Position numbers and translations under genes: made by a program. Under the pieces are notes generated by a model that ran no database searches, had not been told where the DNA came from, and saw nothing but the letters and a program-made list of their open reading frames with translations. From Variovorax sp. OK212 (lineage in GTDB: Bacteria; Pseudomonadota; Gammaproteobacteria; Burkholderiales; Burkholderiaceae_C): a stretch of DNA of 64,000 nt. Shown here in pieces: positions 53,658 through 64,000 of the stretch. The stretch lies in the NCBI RefSeq assembly GCF_900112425.1, contig NZ_FOLP01000001.1, forward strand, positions 1,362,902-1,426,901. The letters are read 5' to 3'. How positions within the stretch are numbered: the stretch's first letter is position 1; the number at the start of each line of letters is the position of its first letter.

Positions 53658-54948
53658 CACACCCGTTCCCGCTCCCGTTCCTTTTTCGGCCTCTTCGCTG
53701 CGCCCGCCGCTGATGCCGCTCGACGAAGCCATCGCGGTCCTGCTCGCGAAGGCCACGCCGGTGTTGCCCGCCGAAAGCGTCGGCACCTTCGACGCCGACG
53801 GCCGCGTGCTGGCGCAGGACCTGGTCTCGGGCCTCACCGTGCCGCCGCGCGACAACAGCGCGATGGACGGCTACGCCGTGCGCGTGGCCGACTGCGCCGC
53901 GCCGGGCGCCGAACTGACCGTGGCGCAGCGCATTCCCGCGGGCACCGTCGGCACCGCGCTGGCGGCGGGCACCGCGGCGCGCATCTTCACGGGCGCGCAG
54001 ATTCCCGAAGGCGCCGACGCGGTCGTGATGCAGGAAGACACCGCGGCCACGCCTCAGGAAGGCAGCCTGGGCTCGGTGCGCATCGCCATCGTGCCGGCCG
54101 CCGGCCAGTGGGTGCGCCGCGCGGGCGAAGACGTGGCTTCGGGCGACGTCGTGCTCAGGCAGGGCGAGCGCCTCACGCCCGCCGCGCTCGGCCTCGCCGC
54201 CAGCGTGGGCTTCGACCGCCTGCAGGTCGCGCGCAAGCCGCGCGTGGCCATGCTCTCGACCGGCGACGAGCTGGTGATGCCCGGCGAAGTCACGCCCGAC
54301 GCCATGAAGCCCGGCGCGATCTACAACTCGAACCGCTTCTTCATGCGCGCCTTGCTGCACCGCCTGGGCTGCGAGGTGAACGACCTGGGCATCGTGCCCG
54401 ACAACCGCGAGGCGACCATCGCGGCGCTGCGCGACGCGGCCGAAAGCAGCGACCTGATCATCACGACCGGCGGGGTCTCCGTCGGCGAGGAAGACCACAT
54501 CCGCGCGGCGCTGCAGTCGCTCGGCGAGCTGCAGCTCTGGTCGCTGTCGATGAAGCCCGGCAAGCCCTTTGCCTACGGTTCCATCGCGCGCGGCAACGGG
54601 CAGGGCGCCTGCCATGTGACGGGGCTGCCCGGCAACCCGGTGTCCAGCTTCCTGACCTTCCTGATGCTGGTGCGGCCCTTCCTGCTGACGCTGCAGGGCG
54701 CCACGCGGGTCGCGCCCGAAGCCGTGCAGATGCGCGCCGATTTCGACTGGCTGCGCGCCGACAAGCGCCGCGAGTTCCTGCGCGCGCGGCGCAACGCGGC
54801 GGGCGGGCTCGAGCTGTTCGGCAACCAGAGCTCGGGCGTGCTCACCTCGATGGTCTGGGGCGACGGCGTGGTCGACAACCCGGCGGGCCACACCATCCGG
54901 TCGGGCGACACCGTCGACTTCATTCCCTTCGCCTCGCTGCTCGGCTGA
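53650..54948 (+). CDS. moeA: Molybdopterin molybdenumtransferase MoeA
   Basis: A 432-residue protein with LTVPPRDNSAMDGYAVRVAD, IFTGAQIPEGADAVVMQEDT, RPRVAMLSTGDELV-type segment (KPRVAMLSTGDELVMPG), ITTGGVSVGEEDHIRAAL and GLPGNPVSSFLTFLMLVRP. It inserts molybdate into adenylated molybdopterin. It is in the operon mobB-moeA-moaD. Confidence 0.95.
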   Translation: MADTPVPAPVPFSASSLRPPLMPLDEAIAVLLAKATPVLPAESVGTFDADGRVLAQDLVSGLTVPPRDNSAMDGYAVRVADCAAPGAELTVAQRIPAGTVGTALAAGTAARIFTGAQIPEGADAVVMQEDTAATPQEGSLGSVRIAIVPAAGQWVRRAGEDVASGDVVLRQGERLTPAALGLAASVGFDRLQVARKPRVAMLSTGDELVMPGEVTPDAMKPGAIYNSNRFFMRALLHRLGCEVNDLGIVPDNREATIAALRDAAESSDLIITTGGVSVGEEDHIRAALQSLGELQLWSLSMKPGKPFAYGSIARGNGQGACHVTGLPGNPVSSFLTFLMLVRPFLLTLQGATRVAPEAVQMRADFDWLRADKRREFLRARRNAAGGLELFGNQSSGVLTSMVWGDGVVDNPAGHTIRSGDTVDFIPFASLLG

Positions 54949-54956
54949 ACCGCGCC

Positions 54957-55208
54957 ATGAAAGTCCGGATCCGTTATTTCGCCTCGGTGCGCGAGGCGCT
55001 TTCCAGCAGCGGCGAAACCGTCGACACGCAGGCCGCCACGCTCGCGGCATTGCGCGACGAACTCATCGCGCGCGGCGGCGCCTACGCCACCGCGCTGGCA
55101 CGCGGCAAAGCGGTGCGCATGGCGCTCGACCAGCTCATGAGCGACGAAGCCGCCGCGCTGGGCGACGACTGCGAAGTGGCTTTCTTCCCGCCCGTCACGG
55201 GCGGTTGA
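54957..55208 (+). CDS. moaD: Molybdopterin synthase sulfur carrier subunit MoaD
   Basis: An 83-residue ubiquitin-like protein, MKVRIRYFASVREALSSSGE, ending FFPPVTGG; the terminal Gly-Gly is thiocarboxylated. It starts 8 bases after moeA. Its last 14 bases overlap the 3' end of the convergent dapA-like gene. The partner subunit gene moaE is 1.2 kb away, on the other side of that gene. Confidence 0.95.
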   Translation: MKVRIRYFASVREALSSSGETVDTQAATLAALRDELIARGGAYATALARGKAVRMALDQLMSDEAAALGDDCEVAFFPPVTGG

Positions 55209-56106
55209 GGCGGGCGTCCAGCGCCACCAGGCGCTCGCGCAGGCCGTTGGACGCGCGGGTCATCGGCGAGCGCAACTCGTCCTGCATCTGGCCCGTGTGC
55301 GCGAGCAAAGCCTTCAGCGGGCCGGGGTTGGGTTCGGCAAACAGCATTTCCACCAGCGGCTGCAGCGCCTGCCATTCGGTACGCGCCTCGGCCAGGCGGT
55401 TGTCCGCCAGCAGGCGCACCAGCTGCACGAAGCGGCGCGTCTGCACGTTGCCGCTGGCCGCGATGGCGCCCACGCCGCCTTCGGCCATGGTTGCGAAGAT
55501 CTGGTGGTCTTCGCCCGTCAGCACCTGCAGCCGGCCGTCGGCAATCACCGCGCGCGTCTTGGCCATGTCGCCGCCGCAGTCCTTGATGGCATGGATGCGC
55601 GGGTGCGCGGCCAGCGCCAGCAGCGTGTCGCGGGCGATGGTGACGCCGGTGCGGTAGGGAATGTCGTAGACCAGCACCGGCACCGTGCTGGCATCGGCGA
55701 TGGCGTGGAACCATTCGAGCAGGCCGGCCTGCGAGGGGCGCACGTAGTGCGGCGCGGCCACCAGCAGGCCCGCCAGCGGGCGTTCCGAGAGCTTGCGGGC
55801 CCAGGCCGTGGCCTTGCCCAGGTGGTAGCCCGAAATGCCCATGACGACCGGCAAACCGCCTGCCGCGCCCAGCACCGTGTCGAGCATGGCGAGCTGTTCG
55901 GCCTCGTCGAGCGCGGCGGCCTCGCCGGTCGAGCCGCAGGGCACGAAGCCGGTCACGCCGTCCTCGGCGAGGCGGCGGGTCAGCGCGGCAAGGGCGGCGT
56001 GGTCGACCGCACCGTCCCGGAACGGGGTGACGAGCGCCACCCAGAAGCCGGAGAAATCAGGCGCGGTGGGAGAGGTTGGGGATGTGGTGTCGAGTTGTAG
56101 AGGCAC
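55195..56106 (-). CDS. Dihydrodipicolinate synthase family protein (DapA-like class I aldolase)
   Basis: A 303-residue (beta/alpha)8 lyase. GFVPCGSTGEAAALDEAEQL (pyruvate carboxylate site), VLVYDIPYRTG with the catalytic Tyr, and IHAIKDCGGDMAKTR with the Schiff-base Lys are in place. The product may be dihydrodipicolinate or another aldol product; it sits on the opposite strand inside a molybdopterin gene group, not with lysine genes, so a paralogous role is likely. Confidence 0.85.
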   Translation of the reverse strand: MPLQLDTTSPTSPTAPDFSGFWVALVTPFRDGAVDHAALAALTRRLAEDGVTGFVPCGSTGEAAALDEAEQLAMLDTVLGAAGGLPVVMGISGYHLGKATAWARKLSERPLAGLLVAAPHYVRPSQAGLLEWFHAIADASTVPVLVYDIPYRTGVTIARDTLLALAAHPRIHAIKDCGGDMAKTRAVIADGRLQVLTGEDHQIFATMAEGGVGAIAASGNVQTRRFVQLVRLLADNRLAEARTEWQALQPLVEMLFAEPNPGPLKALLAHTGQMQDELRSPMTRASNGLRERLVALDARLNRP

Positions 56107-56190
56107 GCGGGTTTCCTTTCAGGAATCGACCGATGGAAAGAACCACCGTCCGATGCGCGCGCAACCCAAGAGGGGCCAAAGCCTTTGTGC

Positions 56191-56221
56191 AGGTTCCGTC
56201 GCTCATCCGACGACGGAACCT
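56191..56221. repeat. Perfect 11-bp inverted repeat in the dapA-like/moaE divergent region
   Basis: AGGTTCCGTCG and CGACGGAACCT separated by 9 bases. There is no T run on either side and it sits between two divergent genes, so an operator is more likely than a terminator. The rest of the 256-base region shows nothing else I can name. Confidence 0.75.
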
Positions 56222-56362
56222 CGGCTCCGGTCAGACGAGCTTTGGTTTTTTGGCTTTGCTGCAGCCCTGGCGCGCACCGCGGCCTTCGGGGTGCGAGGGC
56301 ACCATGAAGGATGTGGGGAGGCAAGGCATCGCGGCAGTTTATCCCGGTGCCACAATTCCGGC

Positions 56363-56839
56363 ATGAGCGGCGCACGTGTTTCGATCCAGACAGCAGATTT
56401 CGACCTGGCACAGGAGGTCGCCGCGTTGCGCGCCGGCGACACGCGCGTGGGCGCGGTGTGCACTTTCGTGGGCACGGTGCGCGACCGCAACGACGGCAGC
56501 AGCGTCTCGTCGATGGAGCTGGAGCACTACCCCGGCATGACCGAGAAGGCCATCGAGGCCATGATCGACGAGGCGGTCAAGCGCTTCGACATCCTCGGCG
56601 CGCGCGTGGTCCATCGCGTGGGCCTGTTGCAGCCGCTGGACCAGATCATGATGGTGGCGGTGGTGTCGGCGCACCGCGCTCAGAGCTTCGAGGCCTGCGA
56701 GTTCCTGATGGACTACCTGAAGACCCAGGCGCCGTTCTGGAAGAAAGAGCAGACGCCCGAAGGCGCCCGCTGGGTCGATGCGCGCGTGGCCGACGACGCG
56801 GCGCTCGCGCGCTGGGGCATCAGCGCCCCGAACGCCTGA
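56363..56839 (+). CDS. moaE: Molybdopterin synthase catalytic subunit MoaE
   Basis: A 158-residue protein: GAVCTFVGTVRDRNDGSSVS, MELEHYPGMTEKAIEAMIDE, VVHRVGLLQPLDQIMMVAVV, AHRAQSFEACEFLMDYLKTQ and PFWKKEQTPEGARWVDA, whose Lys residues act in sulfur transfer from MoaD. With MoaD it converts precursor Z (cPMP) to molybdopterin. Confidence 0.95.
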   Translation: MSGARVSIQTADFDLAQEVAALRAGDTRVGAVCTFVGTVRDRNDGSSVSSMELEHYPGMTEKAIEAMIDEAVKRFDILGARVVHRVGLLQPLDQIMMVAVVSAHRAQSFEACEFLMDYLKTQAPFWKKEQTPEGARWVDARVADDAALARWGISAPNA

Positions 56840-56849
56840 GAGGCTTCCT

Positions 56850-57854
56850 TTACAGCGGCTTGAACCCGCTGGCCTGGATGATCTTTTCCCAGGCCTGCGT
56901 GTAGGTGCGCACGCGGCCGGCGAACTGGCCCTGCGGCTCGTAGCCCACCGTCAGTCCCATCGTGGTGAGCTTCTGCTTCACGTCGGGCATGGCCAGCACC
57001 TTCTGCAGCGCGTCGCCGTACTTGTCGATGATCGGCTGCGGCGTGCCCACCGGCGCGAAGATGCCGTAGTAGGGCAGGTCGTCCAGGTTCGCGAAGCCCA
57101 GCTCCGTGAAGGTCGGCACGTTCGGAATCACGGCCTGGCGCTTGGCGCCGATGGAGGCCACGATGCGCACCTTGCCGGCCTTGTGGTTCTCGATGAAGTC
57201 CGGCACCGAGGCGATGCCCGCGGTGATCTGGTTGCCCAGCATGTCGGCCGTCATGGGCGCGCTGCCGCGGTAGGGCGCGGGCTGCACGTCGATCTTGTAC
57301 TTGTCCGAGATCATCTTCACCAGGAACTCGGGAATCGAGGCCGGTGCCGGGATGCCGATGGTTTCCTTGCCGCCCTTTTGCGTGCGGACCCACTTCACGT
57401 ACTCGTCCATGGTCTTGGCGGGCGTGCCGCCCGACACCGCCAGCACGTTGGCGAAGGTCGCGAAGCCGGCCACGGGCACGAAGTCGGTGGCGGGGTTGAA
57501 GCCCGGGTTCTTGATGACCTGCGGCAGGATCGAGATGGTGTGGTCATGCGAGAGGAACAGCGTGTGGCCGTCGGCCGGCGAAGACTTCAGCACGGTGGCC
57601 GCAATCTGCCCGCCCGCGCCCGCGCGGTTTTCCACCACCACGGGCACGCCCAGCACGTCCTTGAGCTTCTCGCCCAGCGTGCGCGCGATCGCGTCGGTGC
57701 CCGCGCCGGCCGGAAAGCCCACCAGCAGCCGGATGGGGGTGCCGCTCTGCGCCTGCGCGAGACCCGACAGGCTGGACAGGCCTACAGCTGCCAGAAAGAC
57801 GCCCGCGCTGATCGCCCGGCGCACCGGTTGAACGCGCTGCATTGAAAAAACCAT
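56850..57854 (-). CDS. Bug-family tripartite tricarboxylate transporter substrate-binding protein
   Basis: A 334-residue exported protein with a signal peptide (cleavage near GLAQA-QSGTP). IRLLVGFPAGAGTDAIARTL, VVVENRAGAGGQIAATVLKS, PADGHTLFLSHDHTISILPQ, YRGSAPMTADMLGNQITAGI and PTFTELGFANLDDLPYYGIF are typical of Bug proteins, very numerous in Burkholderiales. ATG at 57854 was chosen because GGAG lies 6 bases upstream. No membrane (TctAB) partner lies beside it. The ligand is unknown, probably a carboxylate. Confidence 0.92.
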   Translation of the reverse strand: MVFSMQRVQPVRRAISAGVFLAAVGLSSLSGLAQAQSGTPIRLLVGFPAGAGTDAIARTLGEKLKDVLGVPVVVENRAGAGGQIAATVLKSSPADGHTLFLSHDHTISILPQVIKNPGFNPATDFVPVAGFATFANVLAVSGGTPAKTMDEYVKWVRTQKGGKETIGIPAPASIPEFLVKMISDKYKIDVQPAPYRGSAPMTADMLGNQITAGIASVPDFIENHKAGKVRIVASIGAKRQAVIPNVPTFTELGFANLDDLPYYGIFAPVGTPQPIIDKYGDALQKVLAMPDVKQKLTTMGLTVGYEPQGQFAGRVRTYTQAWEKIIQASGFKPL

Positions 57855-57957
57855 GATCGACTCCATTCGAGAGAGAGAAATGCCTACGGGCAAGGAAAGG
57901 GATCTTGTGCAATACCCGTGCCCGGGTTGCCCCGGTCTGCAGGTAATGGCGGACAGC

Positions 57958-57985
57958 CTTGAATCGTGCCCGAACGGCCCTATTT
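57958..57985 (+). promoter_or_regulatory. Sigma32 (RpoH) heat-shock promoter of clpB
   Basis: CTTGAA (57958-57963), a 14-base spacer and CCCTATTT (57978-57985) match the RpoH consensus CTTGAA-N13-15-CCCATNT. The clpB ATG is 20 bases downstream with AGGAA as ribosome binding site. Confidence 0.85.
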
Positions 57986-58004
57986 TGGATGCAGGAATAC
58001 CACC

Positions 58005-60626
<2,622 letters not shown>

Positions 60627-60632
60627 GCTCGG

Positions 60633-60962
60633 ATGATGAACTTCATTTTTCGCGTCATTCTTCTGCTCCTGGGGCTGGTTTTCGCGGCCAGCCTGGCCGT
60701 GGTGGTCATGCTGCTGGCGGCGGTGTGGGGTGTGCGCTACGCCTGGGGGCGCCTCACGGGCAAGCCCGTGACGCCTTGGGTCATGCGTTTCAACCCGCGC
60801 TCGGGCTTCGACAAATTTCGCCATGCGGCACAGCCGGCCGAACCCACCGCGGCCGACGTGGTCAGCGCTCGGGCACGCGGCGAGTCGGTGCGCAGCCCCA
60901 TCGCCATCGGCCCCGCCGATGACGTGACCGACGTGCGGGCCCGCCCCGTGCGCGGCGACTGA
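60633..60962 (+). CDS. Small hypothetical membrane protein downstream of clpB
   Basis: A 109-residue protein: a 30-residue hydrophobic N terminus (FRVILLLLGLVFAASLAVVV, then MLLAAVWGVRYAWGRLTG), and a polar C-terminal tail (residues 45-109, ending RARPVRGD). It starts 6 bases after clpB and could be read from the same heat-shock transcript. I do not recognise it. It ends 17 bases from the convergent fusion gene. Confidence 0.65.
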   Translation: MMNFIFRVILLLLGLVFAASLAVVVMLLAAVWGVRYAWGRLTGKPVTPWVMRFNPRSGFDKFRHAAQPAEPTAADVVSARARGESVRSPIAIGPADDVTDVRARPVRGD

Positions 60963-60979
60963 GCCGCTGCCCGAACAGA

Positions 60980-62149
60980 TCAGGCGCTGTACAGCGCCTC
61001 GATCTCGCTGGCGTAGGTCTTGTAGATGCTGGTGCGGCGCACCTTCATGGTTGCCGTGACCTCGCCGTCGTCATGGTCCAACTCTTTGGTCAGCAGATGA
61101 AAACGGCGGATCTGCGACACCTGCGCCAGCTTGCCGTTGCCCTTTGAGATCTCCGCGTCGATCAGCGCGCGCACCCGGGGCTCTTCCACCAGCGAGCGGA
61201 AATGCGTGAATGGAATGCGCGCCGCCTCCGCCCACTTGCCCACCGTCTCGCAGTCGATCTGCAGCAGCGCGCCGACGAACTTGCGGCCGTCCGCCACCAC
61301 GATACATTCCTTGATGAAGGGGCTGCCCTTCATGGTGTTCTCGATCTCCGAGGGCGTGAGGTTCTTGCCGCCGGCCGTGATCATGATGTCCTTGAGCCGG
61401 TCGACGATGCGCAATTGCCCGTCTTCCTCGCGCACCACGTCGCCGGTGTAGAGCCAGCCGTCGCGGATCGACGAGGCCGTGGCCTCGGGGTTCTTGTAGT
61501 AGCCCTCGAACACCATGTCGCCGCGCACCAGCAGTTCGCCCGCATCGCCGATGCGGTGCTCGGTGCCTTGCGTCGGCAGGCCGACCGTGCCGATCTTCAC
61601 GGCGTCGTGCCGGTGGCCGGCGATCATGCCGGTCGACTCCGTCAGCCCGTACACCTCCACCAGCGGCACGCCCAGCGTGCGAAAGAAGCGCACCACGTCC
61701 GCCGGAATGGGTGCCGCGCCGGTCAGCGCAATGTGCGCGCGGCGCAGGCCGATGAAGTTCTGCAGCGCGCGCAGCACGCTCCAGTAGGCGAGGGCGAAGC
61801 GCCCGCGCTCGGCCAGCGTCCATGCGGCGCGCGGCTTCTCGGCCAACGGCGCGCACGCCGCCATCGCGCGGGCGAACAGCAGGCGTTGCAGGCGTCCGGC
61901 CTCCTGCAGCACACGGCCCTGCTGCGGCTTGTAGAAGCCCGAGATGGTGTTGAACAGCGAGGTCTTGCCCGCGCCGTTGGGCCCGATCACCGCGGTGATG
62001 GAGCCCGGCGCCACGCTGAAGCCCACGTTCGTCAGCGCCTTGACGCCGCCGAACGCGAGCGTCAGTGCATCGACCTGCAGCACGGAAGCGGATGGCGCGT
62101 CAGGCATGGCTCGGAGCGTCGTTGTAAGGTCAGGGTTTGTGTCCAGCAC
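60980..62149 (-). CDS. In-frame chimera: N-terminal LivG-type ABC ATPase fragment fused to C-terminal half of an acyl-CoA synthetase
   Basis: A 389-residue open frame. Residues 22-80 are the start of a branched-chain-amino-acid-type ABC ATPase ([20 protein letters not shown], Walker [29 protein letters not shown]), which then stops before the Q-loop, signature and Walker B. Residues 81-389 are the second half of a long-chain acyl-CoA synthetase: [10 protein letters not shown] (motif A5), GWLYTGDVV (A7), [20 protein letters not shown] (A8) and the A10-like TATMKVRR. The P-loop-like A3 motif (SGTTGxPKG) is absent. The join is near 61905-61912. It is probably not active as either enzyme. It reads like the scar of one large in-frame deletion; an assembly collapse is the main alternative. 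Confidence 0.85.
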   Translation of the reverse strand: MLDTNPDLTTTLRAMPDAPSASVLQVDALTLAFGGVKALTNVGFSVAPGSITAVIGPNGAGKTSLFNTISGFYKPQQGRVLQEAGRLQRLLFARAMAACAPLAEKPRAAWTLAERGRFALAYWSVLRALQNFIGLRRAHIALTGAAPIPADVVRFFRTLGVPLVEVYGLTESTGMIAGHRHDAVKIGTVGLPTQGTEHRIGDAGELLVRGDMVFEGYYKNPEATASSIRDGWLYTGDVVREEDGQLRIVDRLKDIMITAGGKNLTPSEIENTMKGSPFIKECIVVADGRKFVGALLQIDCETVGKWAEAARIPFTHFRSLVEEPRVRALIDAEISKGNGKLAQVSQIRRFHLLTKELDHDDGEVTATMKVRRTSIYKTYASEIEALYSA

Positions 62150-62157
62150 CTCGAAAG

Positions 62158-62190
62158 CTACTGGTCCGTAAAATTCCTACTGGCGGGTAA
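62158..62190 (+). promoter_or_regulatory. Direct repeats and -10 element between the chimera and the TetR gene
   Basis: CTACTGGTCCGTAA (62158-62171) and CTACTGGCGGGTAA (62177-62190) are 14-mer near-repeats 19 bases apart; a -10-like TAAAAT lies at 62169-62174. They sit between the divergent chimera and tetR genes and are a candidate TetR operator. Confidence 0.4.
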
Positions 62191-62246
62191 TGTCTGCGTT
62201 CGTCGCATGGCGCGGCATCCGGACTTTCCCCGCCCGCACAAACCCC

Positions 62247-62954
62247 ATGCCCCGTACAGCCACTGCCCCCCAGCCCACAGAACCCTCGCCGTGGGAGCCC
62301 GCCGGCAAGCGCGCCCAGCAGCGCGAGGTGAAGCGCCAGGCGGTGCTGCAGACCGCCGCGCGGCTGTTCAACGAGCGCGGCTTCCACGCCACCTCGCTCG
62401 ACGACATCGCCGAGCGGCTGAACGTCAGCAAGCCCACGCTCTACTACTACATCGAGAACAAGGACCAGATCCTGCTGGAGTGCGTGAAGATCGCGCTCGC
62501 GCTCATGCAGGACGGCATCGGCGAGGTGCGCGCCGCGGGCGGCAGCGCCATCGACCAGCTCAAGGCCTGCATGCGCATCTACTCCAGCGTGGTCACGCAG
62601 GACTTCGGCATGTGCGTGATCCGCATCGGCGAAGACCCGCTGCCCGATCCGCTGAAGAAGGAGCTGCGCAGGCTCAAGGCCGGCATCGACGGCCAGTTCC
62701 GCCGGCTCATCGAGGACGGCGTGGCCGAAGGCTCGCTCGCGCCCTGCGACCCGAAGATGGCCGCCTTCATGCTGGCCGGCGCGCTGAGTTGGATCGGCCG
62801 CTGGTACCGCCCCGACGGCGACCTCACGCCCGACCAGATTGCCGACCAGGGCATCGCGCTGCTGCTCGACGGCGTGATCCAGAGACCGGCCGCGGCTCCA
62901 GCTGCGGCTGCCAGAGCCCGCAAGCCCGCCGTAAAAAAAGGAAAGACCGCATGA
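62247..62954 (+). CDS. TetR/AcrR family transcriptional regulator
   Basis: A 235-residue regulator from ATG 62247 (62190 would add 19 residues and abut the -10). The helix-turn-helix is VLQTAARLFNERGFHATSLD, DIAERLNVSKPTLYYYIENK, DQILLECV; the C-terminal ligand domain has FGMCVIRIGEDPLPDPLKKE and a Pro/Ala/Lys tail. It is coupled by an ATGA overlap to an enoyl-CoA hydratase gene, so the ligand is probably an acyl-CoA, as for many such TetR proteins of fatty acid or aromatic acid breakdown. Confidence 0.9.
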   Translation: MPRTATAPQPTEPSPWEPAGKRAQQREVKRQAVLQTAARLFNERGFHATSLDDIAERLNVSKPTLYYYIENKDQILLECVKIALALMQDGIGEVRAAGGSAIDQLKACMRIYSSVVTQDFGMCVIRIGEDPLPDPLKKELRRLKAGIDGQFRRLIEDGVAEGSLAPCDPKMAAFMLAGALSWIGRWYRPDGDLTPDQIADQGIALLLDGVIQRPAAAPAAAARARKPAVKKGKTA

Positions 62955-63736
62955 CAACGACCGACGCCCCCTTGCTGCTGGGCCGCGACGGCGCGGTGGC
63001 CACGATCCGCTTCAACCGGCCGGCCGCCCTGAACGCCATCGACGTGCCGATGGCCAACGCCTTCCTGGCCGCCGCGCGCGAACTGGCCGCCGACAAGAGC
63101 GTGCGCGCGGTGCTCATGAGCGGCGCGGGCAAGGGCTTCATGGCCGGCGGCGACCTCGGCGTGCTGAGCGCCGACCCGAAGCAGGGCGCGGCCGACCTGA
63201 TCGATCCGCTGCACGAGGCGCTGACCGTGCTCGATGGCATGGACGCGCCGCTGATCGCGCAGGTGCACGGCGTGGCTGCCGGCGCGGGGCTGAGCATGAT
63301 GCTGCAGGCCGACTTCGTGCTCGCCGCCGAAGGCACGCGCTTCAACCTTGCCTACGTGAACATCGGCACCAGCTGCGACGTCGGCGCCTCGTGGGCGCTG
63401 CCGCGGCTGGTCGGCATGCGCCGCGCGCTGGAGATCGCGATGCTCGGCGACACCTACGACGCGGTGGCCGCCGAACGCATGGGCCTGATCAACCGCGTGG
63501 TGCCCGCCGCCGAGCTGGAGGCCGAGGCGCTGGCGCTCGCGCACCGGCTGGCCAAGGGGCCGACCGTGGCGCTGGGCAACCTGCGACGGCTGATGCGCGG
63601 CTCGCTCGGGCGCGACCTGGCCGGGCAGCTCGACGCCGAATCGGCCGCCTTCCAGGCCTGCGCCGCGACCGATGACTTCAGAATCGGGCTGGACGCCTTC
63701 TTTGCCAGGAAACCCGCCGCCTTCACCGGGCGCTGA
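62951..63736 (+). CDS. Enoyl-CoA hydratase/isomerase family protein
   Basis: A 261-residue crotonase: VATIRFNRPAALNAIDVPMA, GKGFMAGGDLGVL (first oxyanion-hole strand), IAQVHGVAAGAGLSMMLQAD (second), FNLAYVNIGTSCDVGASWAL and a C-terminal helix bundle ending FFARKPAAFTGR. The usual catalytic Glu near IGTSCD is not obvious, so isomerase or hydratase activity is undecided. Coupled to tetR and followed 34 bases later by a thiolase. Confidence 0.88.
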   Translation: MTTTDAPLLLGRDGAVATIRFNRPAALNAIDVPMANAFLAAARELAADKSVRAVLMSGAGKGFMAGGDLGVLSADPKQGAADLIDPLHEALTVLDGMDAPLIAQVHGVAAGAGLSMMLQADFVLAAEGTRFNLAYVNIGTSCDVGASWALPRLVGMRRALEIAMLGDTYDAVAAERMGLINRVVPAAELEAEALALAHRLAKGPTVALGNLRRLMRGSLGRDLAGQLDAESAAFQACAATDDFRIGLDAFFARKPAAFTGR

Positions 63737-63770
63737 ATCCGTTTTTTTCAATCCCAGGAGACAGAGACAC

Positions 63771-64000
63771 ATGACTTCACGCGACATCTTCGTGGTCGGC
63801 ACCGCCCGCACCGCCATCGGCACCTTCGGCGGCGCGCTGAAGGACGTTCCGAACACCCAACTGGCGACGACGGCGGTCAAGGCCGCCATCGAGCGCAGCG
63901 GTCTGGCCGGCGATGCCATCGGCCACGTGGTCATGGGCAACGTGATTCCCACCGACGTGAAAGACGCATACCTGAGCCGCGTGGCCGCCATCGACGCGGG
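63771..64000 (+). CDS. Acetyl-CoA acyltransferase (thiolase), 5' part; 3' end outside window
   Basis: 76 complete codons from ATG 63771 (CAGGAG 16 bases upstream). IFVVGTARTAIGTFGGALKD, LATTAVKAAIERSGLAGDAI and HVVMGNVIPTDVKDAYLSRV are the N-terminal thiolase landmarks (catalytic Cys lies further on, outside the window). It fits the beta-ketothiolase group used in fatty acid oxidation or polyhydroxybutyrate metabolism, in operon with tetR and the enoyl-CoA hydratase gene. Confidence 0.9.
   Translation, partial: MTSRDIFVVGTARTAIGTFGGALKDVPNTQLATTAVKAAIERSGLAGDAIGHVVMGNVIPTDVKDAYLSRVAAIDA

Noticed and set aside
56107..56362. Moco riboswitch before moaE
   Set aside because: The only strong element is a simple 11-bp hairpin; the multi-stem conserved core of the Moco RNA was not found by eye.

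Overview
The window looks like chromosomal core sequence of a GC-rich betaproteobacterium of the Comamonadaceae, most like Variovorax. This rests on gene families and gene order read from the sequence (surE-pcm-nlpD-rpoS, rpsF-priB-rpsR-rplI-dnaB, an H-NS family protein of the short betaproteobacterial type, a Bug-family binding protein), not on a database search. I see no insertion sequence, phage, integron or CRISPR array, and no gap between genes longer than about 300 bases. Two tRNA genes are present (Val-TAC and His-GTG). Layout: 1-3.6 kb holds a transporter remnant at the window edge, a LysR regulator and a divergent pair, a haloacetate-dehalogenase-like hydrolase translationally coupled to a tartrate dehydrogenase. 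3.6-9.4 kb holds HU, tRNA-Val, PpiD, a phosphatase, small envelope and nuclease-like genes, tRNA-His and an H-NS protein. 9.4-16.9 kb holds the stationary-phase block surE-pcm-nlpD-rpoS followed by rlmD. 17.1-34.5 kb is an iron and peroxide region: hemP, exbD-exbB-tonB, bfd, piuC, a five-gene operon for a putative flavinylated trans-membrane reductase (PepSY, DUF2271, DUF4198, ApbE, diflavin-type reductase), bacterioferritin, ahpC-ahpF, and a complete haem uptake operon (receptor, hmuS, hmuT, hmuU, hmuV). Fur-like boxes precede hemP, the PepSY operon and the haem receptor; OxyR-like sites precede ahpC and ahpF. 34.5-41.8 kb holds ppsR and ppsA (divergent, a kinase and its regulator), an unrecognised protein behind PhoB-like direct repeats, the ribosomal protein operon and dnaB. 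41.9-47.6 kb is mostly minus strand: a tightly packed VOC-EVE-GyrI-MGMT-YafY operon, PhoH2, Bcp and an Mth938-like protein. 47.7-56.8 kb runs from alaA through hom and thrC to molybdenum cofactor genes mobB, moeA, moaD and moaE. 56.8-64 kb holds a Bug-type binding protein, clpB behind a clear heat-shock promoter, and a fatty-acid or acyl-CoA locus (TetR, enoyl-CoA hydratase, thiolase). The most unusual points are: (1) a minus-strand gene at 60980-62149 in which the first 80 residues of a LivG-type ABC ATPase are fused in frame to the C-terminal half of an acyl-CoA synthetase, as if one deletion removed a whole branched-chain-amino-acid-type transporter cassette; (2) a DGVTGAT flavinylation motif in the DUF2271 protein encoded beside ApbE, which links the Fur-controlled operon to covalent-flavin electron transfer; (3) structured leaders in front of the haem receptor and in front of alaA, the latter with a terminator-like hairpin, a 17-codon open frame containing Pro-Pro-Gly and an 8-bp complement to the alaA ribosome binding site.
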